In this document: positions 1 through 13,200 of the stretch, piece after piece | Position numbering within the stretch: position 1 is the first letter of the stretch | How the letters are laid out: each line of letters starts with the position of its first letter | Origin: Kingdonia uniflora | Taxonomy: Eukaryota > Streptophyta > Magnoliopsida > Ranunculales > Circaeasteraceae | Direction: 5' to 3' | Assembly: GCA_014058105.1 (NCBI GenBank) | Contig: JACGCM010002535.1 | Location: forward strand, 3,844,001 to 3,908,000 | DNA length: 64,000 nucleotides | Notes under the pieces: generated by a model | Told to the model about the DNA's origin: nothing | The model's input: the letters and a program-made list of their open reading frames with translations, nothing else | Databases searched by the model: none | Program-made: the position numbers and the translations under genes

Positions 1-850
1 AGGATAGGAAGAGATTTTATAATTAGAGTTAACTTAGAGTTTAATAATCGTCGATTATATATTTCAGAGCCAAAGTGGAGAGCATCATTTTGTATGTAAG
101 TGTTTAATTATCAGCATATTAATGAAATCTATATTTTCTCTTACATGCATTCTTGATCTTAACATGCTTGGCTAAACCTCACTAAGGGTGAGGATGAAGC
201 CACCACTAGTATATATTTAGTTAAGGTAATTAACAGGGATGTATTTCTTATGTTTAACCTTCTATATTAGCTAGAATTTATATTAATATCTCATGTCTTC
301 TTTATAAAAAGAATTTATGAGATATATTTTGTAAACTAGTTAAACTAGTTTGGGATCTTAACCACGATTATGTTTATTAATATTATGTCATTTAAAGTAT
401 GATATTGATTAACATAGTATGCTTAGTTTAAGTACTTTGATACTATATGTTTTCCATACATGCTTAATTTACATTTGATGTTTTAAACAAATCTACATTT
501 TAAAAAGATAAAACAAATCGACATCAAGGTCGTTAAAACTCGTTATTCCTATTGAGCATTTCATGATTATATATTTAATTAATATATGTTAATGGTGGTG
601 AATTCCAAGTCCCTTAGCCTTTTATTATTCGAATTAAAACTTTTGCTATTAAGAGACTTTGTTTAGATAATTACTTGTAATATGAAAACTAGACTAGAAA
701 GATAATGAAATTTGCATAGTCATTGTGGATTCGACCACACTTGCCCTATACATGTTTCAAACGAATCATGCACTTGCGACTATAATTTTAAGACATCATC
801 TCCTACAGTTGAATAAGAAGAAGAAAGAATCGATTAAGAAAGGTTTTCTA
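1..850. other. AT-rich intergenic DNA, nothing recognised
   Basis: No open reading frame of useful length, RNA gene or repeat structure was recognised here. The stretch is strongly AT-rich. Its last 100 bases are purine-rich (repeated gaagaa) just before the ATG at 853, so this part could be the leader of the small ORF that follows. That is inference only. Confidence 0.5.
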
Positions 851-852
851 GG

Positions 853-1137
853 ATGAAGTTCATGATGATGTTGATCAAAAGTACTACTTTACTAACTCTT
901 TGCATGATCTCCATGTTGTTTGTTTCACCGGCAAATGTTGGACGAGGGGAGGACATGGTAGCCGCACTGTATAAGGCCGGTCATGATAGTACCACTAAAA
1001 ATCTACAGATCGAGCTAGATTTCACGAGCCATAAAAACCATCCGCTCCCACCAAAGTTTTGTGACAATAATGCCAAGAGCAATAGCGCATTCATTTTTTT
1101 CTCACCGGTTGGCATTGACGTCTCTCTGGCTATATAA
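853..1137 (+). CDS. Putative small secreted peptide (94 aa), unrecognised
   Basis: An ATG-initiated ORF of 94 codons ends with TAA. Residues 1-30 look like a secretory signal peptide: a Lys near the start, then a Leu/Met/Ile/Val-rich core ending in Ser-Pro-Ala-Asn-Val. The rest is short, polar and contains only one cysteine beyond the leader (Lys-Phe-Cys-Asp), so it is not a typical cysteine-rich peptide. I do not recognise the family. It could be the first exon of a spliced gene that continues into the acidic ORF at 1308, but no splice pair was established. It could also be a chance ORF; the signal-peptide-like start is the only positive evidence. Confidence 0.3.
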   Translation: MKFMMMLIKSTTLLTLCMISMLFVSPANVGRGEDMVAALYKAGHDSTTKNLQIELDFTSHKNHPLPPKFCDNNAKSNSAFIFFSPVGIDVSLAI

Positions 1138-1307
1138 TGGCATTTTTTCCACTACCATATAGCGCGCGCGAGGTTGGAGAAAGAGACGTTGGAATCGTCT
1201 CTCTTATTGGGATCCAAGATTAAGACTCTTCTCTATCGCCTTCCCATGGTTCTCACTTCAACGAGTTTGCAAATGTTTCAATTAACAGAGTAAAGAGATC
1301 GCAATGA

Positions 1308-1691
1308 AATAGCTACAAAGACGAGGCTGTGATCATTCACGATGTGGAATCCACCTTAGACTTATTCTTTGATTGTCCCTACGATGAACTCGATTATGAT
1401 GACTTTAATGATTCTGAGAGATACAGAGACAACCGTAGTGCTAGGTGGATCGACAGTGATGATGAAAGCGACAAGAAAAATGACAGCACCCCAGACGCGA
1501 GCAACAACAACAACAACAACAACCATTCGAGCTCTATGAATGCCGAAGATGATAATAGTGACCACACCAACATCACTTTGAGCCCTGGTTCTAGTAACAA
1601 CAAGAATAATTCACCCAACAAAGATGTTGTCCTAAGTGAAATTTGTAATCACTTGAGACTAACCGATTTCGATTCATTTAGGTCAAAATAA
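1308..1691 (+). CDS. Acidic, Asn/Ser-rich open frame without ATG; possible 3' exon
   Basis: An open frame of about 127 codons runs to a TAA at 1689-1691 but has no usable ATG near its start. A plausible splice acceptor (tacaaag followed by acgagg) lies at about 1320. The peptide begins Asp-Glu-Ala-Val-Ile-Ile-His-Asp-Val-Glu, has several Asp/Glu clusters, then a run of seven Asn encoded by aac repeats, and ends in a basic tail. The composition suggests a disordered acidic protein rather than a transposon product. The family is not recognised. The lack of an ATG means it is either a terminal exon of a gene whose other exons I could not find, or a remnant. Confidence 0.28.
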   Translation, partial: NSYKDEAVIIHDVESTLDLFFDCPYDELDYDDFNDSERYRDNRSARWIDSDDESDKKNDSTPDASNNNNNNNHSSSMNAEDDNSDHTNITLSPGSSNNKNNSPNKDVVLSEICNHLRLTDFDSFRSK

Positions 1692-1699
1692 ATAAGTCT

Positions 1700-2660
1700 G
1701 AAAAACCTTGAATTAAGGGTCTAACCCTAGCTTAATTCAAGTTGGTCCAATGTTCTAGTAATAACAAGCAAAAATTAATCAAGCACAAAAACAAGCAAAT
1801 TTAACCTGGTGGGAAACTTTTCTCATGAAAAAAACCTATAGGTCGCTGCTGAATCGTTCGACAGCTAAACAATCCAATATTGAAACAAAATTATAAGAAT
1901 TTAGTTACTTATAGAGCCGATAAGCACATGTCGTGGTTACCTCTCTTCTAATTGAAGTCCTTACAATTAATTCCTTATTCTCGCAATGCCCTTCGTTCTC
2001 GCAACGCCTCACTTCAATCTCCTATCAAAGCATTCAAACTTGAAACTCACAAGTTTTTCAATTTAAGATTAGGTTTTCTAAATCTCCGATTGATTCAATT
2101 TGAGTTTTACTTCACATGGAATCGCTCGTAGAAATCTTTCTTATCTCTAAATATCAAGCCCTAGAAAAAGTTCTTTTGGAAGAGGTAAAAAGTAAAATAA
2201 GAAAGGATGTCTTTTATTAAAAAAATTGAAAAACCTGAACTCTGTTTGAACAGAGAAATAGTCTGTTCAAACAAACAATGTTTTATTCGAACAGAACCAA
2301 TATCCTATTTGAAGAAACAAAGTTCTGAGTAACCTGCTCGAGCAAAGAAAAAGTTTGTTCGAACATGGTCTATTCGAACAGAACAAAAGCCCGTTCGAAC
2401 AGGGCCTATTCGAACATAACAAAAGCCTGTTCGAACAGAAGCTTATTGTCTCCAAAACACATCACTTCCTTTCTGACCTTTTGTAAAATATTAAGGGATT
2501 GATATTTTTGAGCAAAGAGGTACAAACCCACGTACCTGTTCAGTGTCAGTCCAACTGTAGTCGCTCCACGTGTAATGTCTAACGACGAATAACCACGAGG
2601 TAGTGCTGACACCTATTCTAGACACGAAATGAAATAAACTCCAAAAATGGATGTTTAACT
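1700..2660 (-). repeat. LTR-like fragment containing TTCGAA palindrome cluster
   Basis: There is no coding sequence here. Between 2238 and 2440 the sequence repeats short palindromes of the type tGTTCGAACa, with six exact TTCGAA cores at 2286, 2358, 2373, 2394, 2409 and 2430. The flank at 2617-2650 (acacgaaatgaa then atggatgttt) closely resembles 50300-50330, where a second palindrome cluster sits in the leader of a gypsy gag. I infer that this is a solo or truncated LTR of that family in minus orientation. Its ends are not resolved. Confidence 0.4.
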
Positions 2661-3228
2661 AAGTAAACCGAGAGAGGCCGCTGGTAGTTTTCCAACGATG
2701 GAAAAAAGTGCTTCCAGTATGATCTTGGTTAGGTTGCCTCAAATTACAGGAGCAACACTTATTTTCTTAATCATGTTTTTGTAGTACGATAGCTTGTTTT
2801 TTTGTACTATTCAGTTTGTTATCTTCATAGTGTGTATTTTCTATGTTTCCATCTAACAAAAGACTTGGTTTCCATATCTTTCTGTGATAGATAGTGTTGT
2901 TATAATATGTTTATACCAAAACAATATCATACATATGATTTAGAGTCTAATATCTTGCGATTTAATCTCTCATAATTCTCGAATTTGCTAAGTAAAGCTC
3001 GTTCAATTACTCTAGGAAAATAGAGATTGCAAGCTACGAATCATTTGAAACTTTATTTAGGCAAGCAACGTAGTCTGGAACTTTTGCTTAAGATTGGTTC
3101 TTTTTCTCTCTGTTTTTTGTTATATTTTTCGGCTAAAACATATATATAGCGCTGCAAGTCAGATGACTTCAAAATTATAATCGTTTCGATTATTGACATT
3201 TATGTTTACCAGAGTAAATCTGATGTAA

Positions 3229-3484
3229 ACTGATTACGCGGAAGCTAATAATCAAGAATAACACCAGTTTTAATAAATGAAATTAGGTTCATGAGGAACC
3301 CTAATTTTATTAACTAGAACTCTTGTTTTGAATAACTGAATTAACTAACTAAGAAACAAATAATCTAGACCTCCCCTTTTATAGAACACAAGGGGGGTTA
3401 GAATTAGGAACCCTAATTATAATTGAAATATAATTCTAATTAAACTGGGAAACTGCTAATAAGCTAGGTTGAGCCTCTCCAACA
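3229..3484 (-). repeat. Candidate solo LTR (about 256 bp, minus strand)
   Basis: On the minus strand the segment starts with tgttggag and ends with gtaatca, giving TG/CA termini. It contains a TATA-like tataaaagggg (3381 region) in the position expected for an LTR promoter, and an AATAAA-type signal downstream. No matching 5-bp target duplication is visible and there is no internal coding sequence. The call therefore rests on the termini and promoter-like layout only. Confidence 0.35.
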
Positions 3485-4266
3485 AGGCTTAAGCTAAATA
3501 CTAATATACAAAGCATTAAATAAACATAGATGGTACGGTGAGTAAACGATCCTATGAGGGATGCGCCACATTAGAATCTGGTGACTTTGCAACAAGTTCT
3601 GAGTCTTCTGACCTAACTGAAATTGACTTAATGAAAGCATAATACCAAAATATGAGTAGGAGTTTGTTTTTTAAGAATAACAAAACTTCAGCTGGTTCTT
3701 TCCACATCATCGTGGTGATACTTTGTGCCTGTGCTGGCAGTTGGAGCAGCGGTGTTATATTAGGAATCGTTGCTAATTCACAGCTCCTAGCTAGCAGTAG
3801 GTGGGGGTTAGAGTGGTTATAAAGACAGGGTAATATTGCTTTCGGCTCTTCCACAACTCAGGGCATACTTTATGACTATTTTTCATGGCAAAAGTGGGTC
3901 GTAATACCAACGATAAAAGATTCCATTACGAGCGTAAAGAACATAGTAGCACAGTAAAAGTACACTCTTCAATAAAATTGTTGTACTATGAAAAACCCCC
4001 CAACCAGGCCTTCGCTTCACAAATCGCAGGCACTACATTTTTGTAATTGAAAAGAGAGATCAATGAAATAATTCCATTTGCCTTTAAAATTAAATAATTA
4101 TCAGAAACTATATCAGAGGTGAGACACTACACCATTTTCCTAATCACTATAGGGAGTTTTCCCAATTTCATCATTCATGTTGAGGAACAGAATTCATTTA
4201 TAATTATATATCTAGTAGGTGTTGTGGTTATTTTCGTTCCCCAGAGCATCATCTTGTCGAAGTTCT
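3485..4266. other. PREP1: PreP 3' flank / probable 3' UTR
   Basis: This stretch lies downstream of the PreP stop codon (4269-4267, minus strand). The 3' UTR should occupy the part nearest 4266; a polyadenylation point was not fixed. A 100-codon minus-strand ORF at 3854-3552 overlaps it but shows no recognisable domain, and I do not support it as a gene. Confidence 0.45.
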
Positions 4267-7200
4267 TTATAGGGCTTTTTTCACTTCAAAAAAATCGGAC
4301 TGCTCTTTATTGGCTACAGCTACATCGTCTGGGGATGCCACGGCAACTACGACGCCTTTGTCTTTAACCGACTCTAGAGCATTCGCAAATTCCTTAAAAT
4401 CTTTCACACTACACATCAAAAATAAAATGAAAAACTAAGAACAGTTGAAACTACTATGCAGTACACCATTAAAAAGAGTTTTAAGTCCTTACCTATGATT
4501 CTAATCTAAAGCAAGTAAAACATAGAGGAAAGAGTACAGATAATGATAGAGGTAGTTTTTGAGAACAATTGTGAAACGTTTTAGGACTGTATCCACAGAG
4601 ATTATTAGAGGAAAAAAAAATTCATTTAAGCACATGTTTCTCTTGACAAGGAATATGCTAATATGAAGGACGCGACATAGATTAAATGTCACTACCAATG
4701 TGATACAGCTTAATTTTAAAGTAAATGTGTTTTAATAAAAGACTGATTATTTTTACCTGGTCGATAGAATCTCCTCTCGTCTTTTCTGTCTTTCTTCCTC
4801 TGTAACTCCCATCAAGTGCCGTAACAAACTGAATATAAGCAAGAAAAACTTTATTGGCATACTTTCAAACCAAATAATACAGCCAAGGACATACGAGTAA
4901 TACAGAAGCATGGTTTCATTTATTGAAGTCATTTCCTACCTACTATAACCCTTAGCATCAGGAAGCTGGTAGGAATCCACATCTCCAATGGTCCCAATAA
5001 TCGATTTTGTAAGAGTGTCCTCGTCCATTTCCAACTCTCGTAGGAAGTTAGGAGTTCCGTCATACACCTCAAGCGTCTTTAACAGGTTGGGATCACGATA
5101 AGATAGGTATGAGAACACTCCTACAGCCATATAAACCAATCATAAATTAGGCCTCCATATGTTAAAGAGTGAAAAGTTGGAGAACTACAGATACTTTCGC
5201 ATCAACTTTTAAATTCACGTCACTACACCTGAGTGAGTGTCGAAGTCACAAAAACCACCATATGCACCACCACTAACTCGTACGCGGTCCCATAACCATG
5301 TATTGCCAATGTGTTTTGAAATAACATATGCACTGCCATTTAGTTGATATCCTGTATCATATATGTTAGCAGCTTTCCCAACATAATTAACCTGTAAGAG
5401 AAACAATATGATGAGAATTAAATTGGAAAAAACATAAAAGTACAAATTTGACTCAAAGAGATCCATTTCACCTGAGTAGGTATCACAATGGCTTCATTCA
5501 CAGGAGACAACCTCGCATTCCAGGAATTGGTTTTATTGATTTGGGAGAAAGGAAGCAGATCGAGGAACTTGCTTACAAACTTCTCTGAATTTGAAAGATT
5601 TTTGCCATCGGCAGTCATATTTATCAAGCAATCATTCTTTGATAGCACGGATTTGCGTATTTCCTCGAGAGAGGATGAAATACCAGCCCAGTCCTGGTCA
5701 ACTCTTTCTTCAAGGGATTTCAGGAATTCCAAGTAGCTGAAAATAAATATTAGAATAGATAAGTAATCAGTTTATGCACAGGTAATTTGGCGTGAAAAAC
5801 AGTTCTTAAGAGAGATTTCAACAAACTTTACTAGCAGAGACCAACAACATTAAGCAAGTATGTCTTCTTCATTAATCACCTATTTACTAAATTAAGCATC
5901 TTCTTGAATGATCATGTATTTACTATGTAAAGTTCACATCAGTACAATGGGTAGGAAATTTTGGAGAATCTATTTAAAACCGCTTAGACCAAGATCCTAG
6001 ATCAAGGACAAAGGGTAGGAATTGGAGATGGAAAGGAGTGGATAATAAATGTATTGGTTTGGAGACTAGGGGCATAAAATGGATCAGACTGATCTCTATG
6101 CAAGTGTGAACCAAGGATTTGATCTCAAGTTTCCTGTCCAAACCAGATCCAAATACACGCCGCACCCTTCCAACCATTCCTAAGCACAGGTCCATCTATA
6201 GACCAAACAAAATGGCAGATTTTTAGGTTATATTGATCATGTGGTTAGGAAGGCCTGTAAAGCATGACCTGCATACCTTACATCCAGGTGCATCTAGTGA
6301 TGAATCCACATATACCCCAACCTAGAGATTAAGAATCACTAAAAATGCAGTAAAAATCAGGTCAGGAATTGGTCAAATGCAAATCATAGGATGATATCTG
6401 TAACCAAGCACCTGCAAATCCCAATCCAAGCAAACTGACATTTGAACTTGATAATTGTATTTGCATTTCATATAGATAAAATTAAGACTTCATATAAGCC
6501 TGTTTAAAATCCCTACCTCAATGATAATTTATGGTATACAGTAGTAATTCACTGCAAAACTAATTAGGAATAGAAACAAGATTACGAGTCAATGTACTCT
6601 GCAGTAAAAATAACTCACCTAAGACCGCCCATTTGTTCCGCAACCCATCCAGCAATATTTAACTTTGCATCCATCCTGGCAGCAGCAATACCATGACCGC
6701 TGCCTCTTAAACGGCTCTGTAGACAAACATCAATTATTATAAAAGAAATACCTAAAAGGAAAAGTTAAGATCCTAAACACCTCTAATTTGCATGGATTTC
6801 GATAGGTACCTCCATTCTTGCTTTGCTTTGGGAAACAAATTGCTTAAAGCGCTGCTGGTCCGTGAATTGAACATCTTGTAGGATGCAGTTAACCTAGAGT
6901 AGAAATTTCAAATATTAGCATCAAACCATAGCTTAGACTGTGATATCATATTGAACTGTAGTACAGCAGTAGGGGTTTAAAAAAACTACAACTAAATGTC
7001 ACACCCACATTTAATAATAATATGTAAGAGATGCTCTCCCACGCAAAATCGCAAAGAATAGAGTCTATTCAAAATAAAAAAGAGAAGGAAAAATAACAAG
7101 CTAAAAGCACAGACTAAATATATGCGATGTTGTTTACAAGTTTTACAGGAGGATAATTTTTTTATCAATTAGAATAAAGTAGCACTAACTAGAATACTTG

Positions 7201-10200
7201 TGATAAAATGAAAATGTTACGCATCGCGGAAATTGGAAAGAAAATGATGGTGTGTATCTGGGCGCAGTTTCTCGTCGTGATCAAAGCCTTTCCACAGTTC
7301 AATCATCTTTCATAAATTAAGAAGTACTACGAAAGGTATAAAATGATATTTCATCCTCAGAAGAATGATATGTTTTTTAAGTAAATTGTTTAGTAGTCAT
7401 GTCTATGGGCAAATAATGTAGCTACATAAATAATTTGTTAGTCAATTGTCAGCTAGGGTTAAAATGGAATTGGTTACAAAATGAGAAGTAAGATAAAGGA
7501 CTTCATTTGCTAAAATGTCATTGTTTCACAAAATGGTGTCAAATTAAGAAATAATAAGTGTAAGTAAGCAGACATTTGTGTCGTTTTACATTTAACACTT
7601 TATCCCAAATGAGATCAGAGTTTGTATCTCTCTTGTGCCATCATTTCATCAAGTACATTTTTTATTTTATGTTTTAGTAATAAATCTCCAACAAACCCGG
7701 AGTGGGAGATATTCAAGTATTTATTCATTTCATACTAAATTAGAAGTTTCAGCACCTTAAAATTTAGAAGAGAGGAAGTTTTCTAGAAGAAAGTCGGAGG
7801 CACAAACCACCAGCAACAACTCAGAGAGTTATGGTGAAGAAGAGGAAGAGGAAGAGGGTGAGTTTATTGAAGAAGGTTAGACTGAATACGAGAGTGAGGA
7901 CGAGGAAATTTCCCATGATGGCACAGACGAAATATTGGGAGAGCTTTTAAAAACATATGTGATAAGGGTCAGTGTGACCCAGAGAAGCGCTCGAATAAAT
8001 GCCACAAAATCAAGGCACAACCCACATCTAAATACAAGGCTGAATTCCTGCACTTGCCGAACAACAGTAAGGACTCTTTCAAAAAAATAGTAAAGAAGGG
8101 CGACAATGGCACACTCTCCAAAGCAACTAGTAAAAATTGGGTTTTAATATTGGCAGCTCCATCTTCAGCGAGAGGCAAAACACTGTTGAAGGGTGCATTT
8201 GAAATGTCAGCACAAGGGTATTTATATTTTTTCAAGTTTGCTTGTGAAGAGGACAGAAAAGGATTTCATGAAAAGAGAAATCAGTGTTTAACTGTTTATC
8301 AAAAAATAATAAATAATAAATAAATAAAGAAAAGTGGGACATCAACATGTGGCTAGTAGGTTGCTCCTTATAAGACCATGGAGGTCATACATTGAGACCA
8401 ATCAGGATGCGATTAACACATTGCCTTTGGGGATCATTCTGAGAAACATCCCCTTCCATTTAAGAACATCTAAAGGTAATGCAAGAATTGCGAGTGGAGT
8501 AGGCACACCACTGTACTTTAATAAAGCCACAAAAGACAACTCAACAGCATCTCCATTGCTTGTTAGGATCCGTGTTGAAGTTGGAGTAAACAGTACATTG
8601 TTCCCTGAGTTGTATACCTTGGATGGAGCTAAAGTAACACAAGTTATAGGTGAGTATAACTGGATCCCATGGAATGCAGAGAGTTTGGTCACAACAAAGC
8701 TTTCTACCTCAAAGCTGAACCGACAAAGCTTAATCAAGTCAACAAGGTTTGGTTACCAAGAGACAATCTCACAAAGGGAACTCAGGGGAAAGAAGGGAAG
8801 ACATCAAAAGCCGATGATGAAGGATGGAGTGCCAAACGAAAAATACACGTCAAAGAATGTAAAATCAGATCTTAACCATGACACCAAGCTGAAAAAAAGG
8901 GAAGGAGTTGAGTTCATGTAACAATGCCTTTGACACACTGAACTCAAAGAATGCAAAGGAACCACTTGAAGAAAGGGATATCCAGGCAGTTGACACCGAA
9001 AAAATTGGCAGTGCAAATAAGTATATGTTCAACCAGTGATGAAGGGGATTAAATTGACCTTGGCACAGACAAAGAAGGAAGGTTAATAAGGGAAGAGGAG
9101 ACTGTCCAAGAGATTGAGGATATCGCAAATTAGAAGGATGAAATATCAGGAAATAGAGTCTCTAAGGAAAAGTCGCAAAGGAAAACACTAGTAAGAACTA
9201 AAACAAGATGAATGTCAATGATAGTTGTGGTCAATGGATTTCATCAGAAGGGAATGAAGCAGTGGGAACCAGCAAGTCTTTAACAAAGAGACAAAGGTGG
9301 GACAAGAGAATAATTAATGATGGAACACAACTAACATTAGAGAATGCTGGCCCCTCATCCAAGTACTTGAAATATGACAAGGAGAGGGCACAAGAGGAGA
9401 TAAAGAGCAAGAGCTCTAAAGGAAATCATAATCATAAATAATTTTGATGTTGAACATTGCAGCATAAAACACGAGGGGATTATGTGGCTCTATTAAGCAG
9501 AAAGAAGTAAAGATGTTAATTGTTAGTAGAAACCTTGCTATTATGGGGTTAGTTAAAATAAAGATTAAAGGAGGGAATGTAGTTAGTATCTTGAGAAATA
9601 TGTGCCCACAATTGGATAACGAATTCAACTTTAATCATTATGAGAAGGATAGAATTCTCCTCAGTTGGGATCCTCTTTTGATTAATGTCTTTATTATATG
9701 GAATACTATGCAAGCCATTTAATTGTACAGTTCATTATACATTTATAATAAGTATCAGTTCACTTTTTCCTTGACCTATGCAGCAAATGAGAAGAGTGAG
9801 AGAAAATTGAACAAAATTCGGTTAACCTAAACATGTCTAGAACTGTTAATGGCCTGTGGATCCTGATGGGTCACTTCAATGCACCATTCTCCTGTACTGA
9901 AAAGATCAGGGGTAGAGTTCCACTTATCAATAATGTGAGTTTCTAGAAAAGTCAATTGCAACAAAACTACATGACTTGAAATTCAGAGAATGTGAACACA
10001 CATGGTCTAATAGAAAGGTGGGAGATGGGAATATTTGGTGAAGCTGGACAGAGTTTTGGTCAAAGACAGTTGGAAAGGAAAAGTTTAGACTTTTAGAGGT
10101 AAACTTTTTCGTCGCTCAAGTACTCAATAGCACCTGCACCGTGAATCGCACTGTGGCCAGCCTTGAACATCCCTTCTTTGGATACAGAGTTTGCAACCAC

Positions 10201-13200
10201 GACCCAAGTGGAAGCCAAAATCAAAATGCCACAAACTCGAGTCAAACCCAACCCACAAATCAGATCCAGTCAATAGACCAACCCTAACAAGGATTCAGAT
10301 CCAGCTACAGACCAGACTAGACCCATGGTACTCCTACCTAATGAGCGATGCCTCAATCCAACCATTAGGTCCGACCTTACTTTTCCGCACTTTCTGAGGG
10401 TTTCTATAATCACACCAACGGGCACGACAGCATGCATGCTGATGCTCACACGTCAGCACAGATACATGGCATATGCTATCCGCTGCCACCCCAGAAAACC
10501 AGCTCCAGCCCCTGATTTTCGTCTTTCCAACCACCCAATCTCAATTCGTTCACCAAAGTAATGGTACACGGCGATGGATCTAATAATTGCCTCGTCTCTC
10601 TCACTTTATTGGGGAAAAATCCACCCCCCCCCCCCGCCCCCTTTTTGCCTGCAAAGGTACTTCTCAACATCGGACTCCCACCGAATGTGGCATAATGCCA
10701 CAACCATGTCAATTTGTGGCTCTAAAAGCAAGCAAATTCACCTCAAAAAGTCAAGATCAACGTAGTGTTGTCTCTTCCCCAAAAATACTGTCAACCCAAG
10801 AAGACCAGCAAGGAACTGATGTATGGCTCCCGCACTTCTACAGAATACAAATACTCATCGAAGCCGCTGACGTGATTGTGAACAGTAACAGGTATTCTAC
10901 CCACATGTACAAGGTCAATCACGATCGGAGTTTCGAAAAGAACTCATACGAAGGTATTATACCTCCCATTTCACCACCGCACCATCTGACATCATCTGTT
11001 TCAAAGACTCCAACAGACCACCATATGGAAATTTAGCTCCAATCAGGATATGACATCACTCAACATCGGACTCCCAGCTTTCCAGGAACCCAATCGGAGG
11101 TAGAGACTTATCTGCTACTAACCATAAACAAGAAATTAAGTTTAAGTATTTATGAGTTTGATGGTAAGATAGATTCTGTTTAATATTGGTTAAACTGAGC
11201 GGATAAAATTTTGGTTTACATGAATTATGAACCCAAAAAGGGTTATAATGGTACAGACTAAATTGACGGTCTATGCTTGTAAGTGCTGGGAGTCTTCAAC
11301 ATTAAAGGGCTAAACAAGGCTTTCTGTGTATCTGAGTGATGAAAAATGATGAGAGAAGATGAAAGGAGTTTGATTCCAAAACAATCTTATATATGAGAAG
11401 TGTTCATGAAGTTTGACACTTTGCGCCAAGGTGGAAAAACTGTGAATGCTTATACTGATCAATTCTACCAATTGTGTAATTGAGCTATTGTGTAAGATAC
11501 CGAAACACAAACAATCGGGAAGTAGATAAATGGGCTTCAAAAGCGGAATAAAGATGATCTGGAATTTGATGTATTTCTACAGTATGTCAGCCGCTGTAAA
11601 ATACTGCATAAAGCTTGAGGCATTAGGCCATTGCAGAAGTCTACCATGAGTTCTACAATTACTGTTCTGGTTTTTTCTACTCTTAACCAGCGAACCGAGG
11701 TCAAGGCAACACCTATTTGAGAGTTGTGATCTGCGATCCTAATCACTAAGTACGTGATTGACCCGTTAAAAGAAGACTTAATTTAGTTGTTGATCAAACT
11801 GCTGATAGGTTTTACGAGACTTTGATAGCTACCAATGGAGCCCCCTTTCTGAAACATAAAGTGAACTCTACCTCCACCAAATACTATGACACAGCTTTGG
11901 TTTGTCTTCTGGAGGGGTTTTTTCAGTTGATGAATTTGGGAGTTTTTGCATCTTGGTTCTCTCTAGAACTTGATTCATCTAGTCGGTTCAGCCGAAGGAC
12001 TGGAGTCTGCTGTTAAGTATCATTTCCTCTCTCTCTCTCTCTCTCTCTGATCGTGGTCTGCCTTGGGGCTTTGGCGGGGAGAAGGAAATGGTGATGTCTT
12101 GATTTCAAGGGTAGGATTCACGAGTTTGTTTCTTTGGGTTTTGGTTTTGTGGAGAAGAAGAGTCTGGCGTTTGACCTCGCGGTTGAATAGGATTGTATGC
12201 GATTGATGCTCTAGCCTTGGGCTTTCCTTAAGGTTCTTTTAATTAGTTGTTTGCATTAGGCCTTGCTGGTTTTTGTCACCTCTGTTTGAGCGAGCTTGCA
12301 AGCATTGCTCTTACAATCTCTGTCTCTCTAGATGGCTCCCATTAAGGTCACAATTGAAAGGAAGGGTTTTGTTGTTGAGTGCAAGATGTTGGGGAATAAC
12401 TGGAAGGTGACAGTGGAGGAAATTGGCCGATTTATCTCAGCTAGATTGATTTTTTCGTCGAAGGCTGCTGCTTGGCTTGTGAATGTACTCATTAGTGCTG
12501 GAGGGAGGGACAAGATGGTTGCAAAATGGAGAATGGGTAGCTCTGTCTTGATTGCTCATTCATCGGCAAACTATTATGGGACCTACATGAGAGTTCAAAT
12601 GTGAGAGACTGAAAAAGGGTCCAGGCCAAGAATGTTGTGTATTCCTTAGGGCAAAATAGGAGAGGGGTGGGCCGCTATTGCCCATGTCCTCAAAACAAGT
12701 CTTAAAACTTCAACAGGTAGCTCCTATCAGACTTTAAGAGATAAGAGAGAACGGGGGCAGGAAGTTAAGTCCTTTGCGGAGGTTGTGAAAGGCAGGGTGG
12801 AGGTAGTAGGAGGATTGAGTAGGGTCCGGGTTGCGACGATTGATAGTCGAATGGCAGTTGGGAGGTGGGCAAATGCTATTGTATGTGACTTAGTTGACTA
12901 TGCTTTCCCTTGGCATGAGGCAGGGAAAACGATTTTAAAGAAAACAACCAAGGAAGAGATTGTTTTGTATCCTTTTTGCAAAGGTAGAGCCATATTTTTT
13001 GCACAGTCACGTGAAGAGGTCGAAGAAGTTAGCAAAATGGGGGTTCTTGGAGAAGATGGTAGGAAGGTGATGCTTCATCCGTAGACACCTTACGTCAATT
13101 GCTTTGTTGAAAAAATATTAAAGAAAGACTCCGTGTGGATACGAGTATTTGGTGTTTCTTTCCAATTGTGGATGCAAGAAATTTTTAATGTGATTGGTGA

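Noticed and set aside
1362..1621. Minus-strand Val/Leu-rich ORFs that look like membrane segments
   Set aside because: They are translations of the complement of Asn/Asp-rich repeats (gtt runs) and arise from composition.
2267..2455. Cys/Ser/Asn-rich minus-strand ORF resembling a repeat protein
   Set aside because: It only reflects the TTCGAA palindrome repeats; it has no protein character beyond the repeat.
3552..3854. Minus-strand 100-codon ORF downstream of PreP
   Set aside because: No domain, no clear start context, and it lies in the expected 3' flank of PreP.
5488..5736. Plus-strand 82-codon ORF
   Set aside because: It is the complement of PreP exon 14; the minus strand carries the conserved protein.
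10334..10712. Minus-strand ORFs with Gly runs
   Set aside because: Generated by the C-rich run at 10622-10640.
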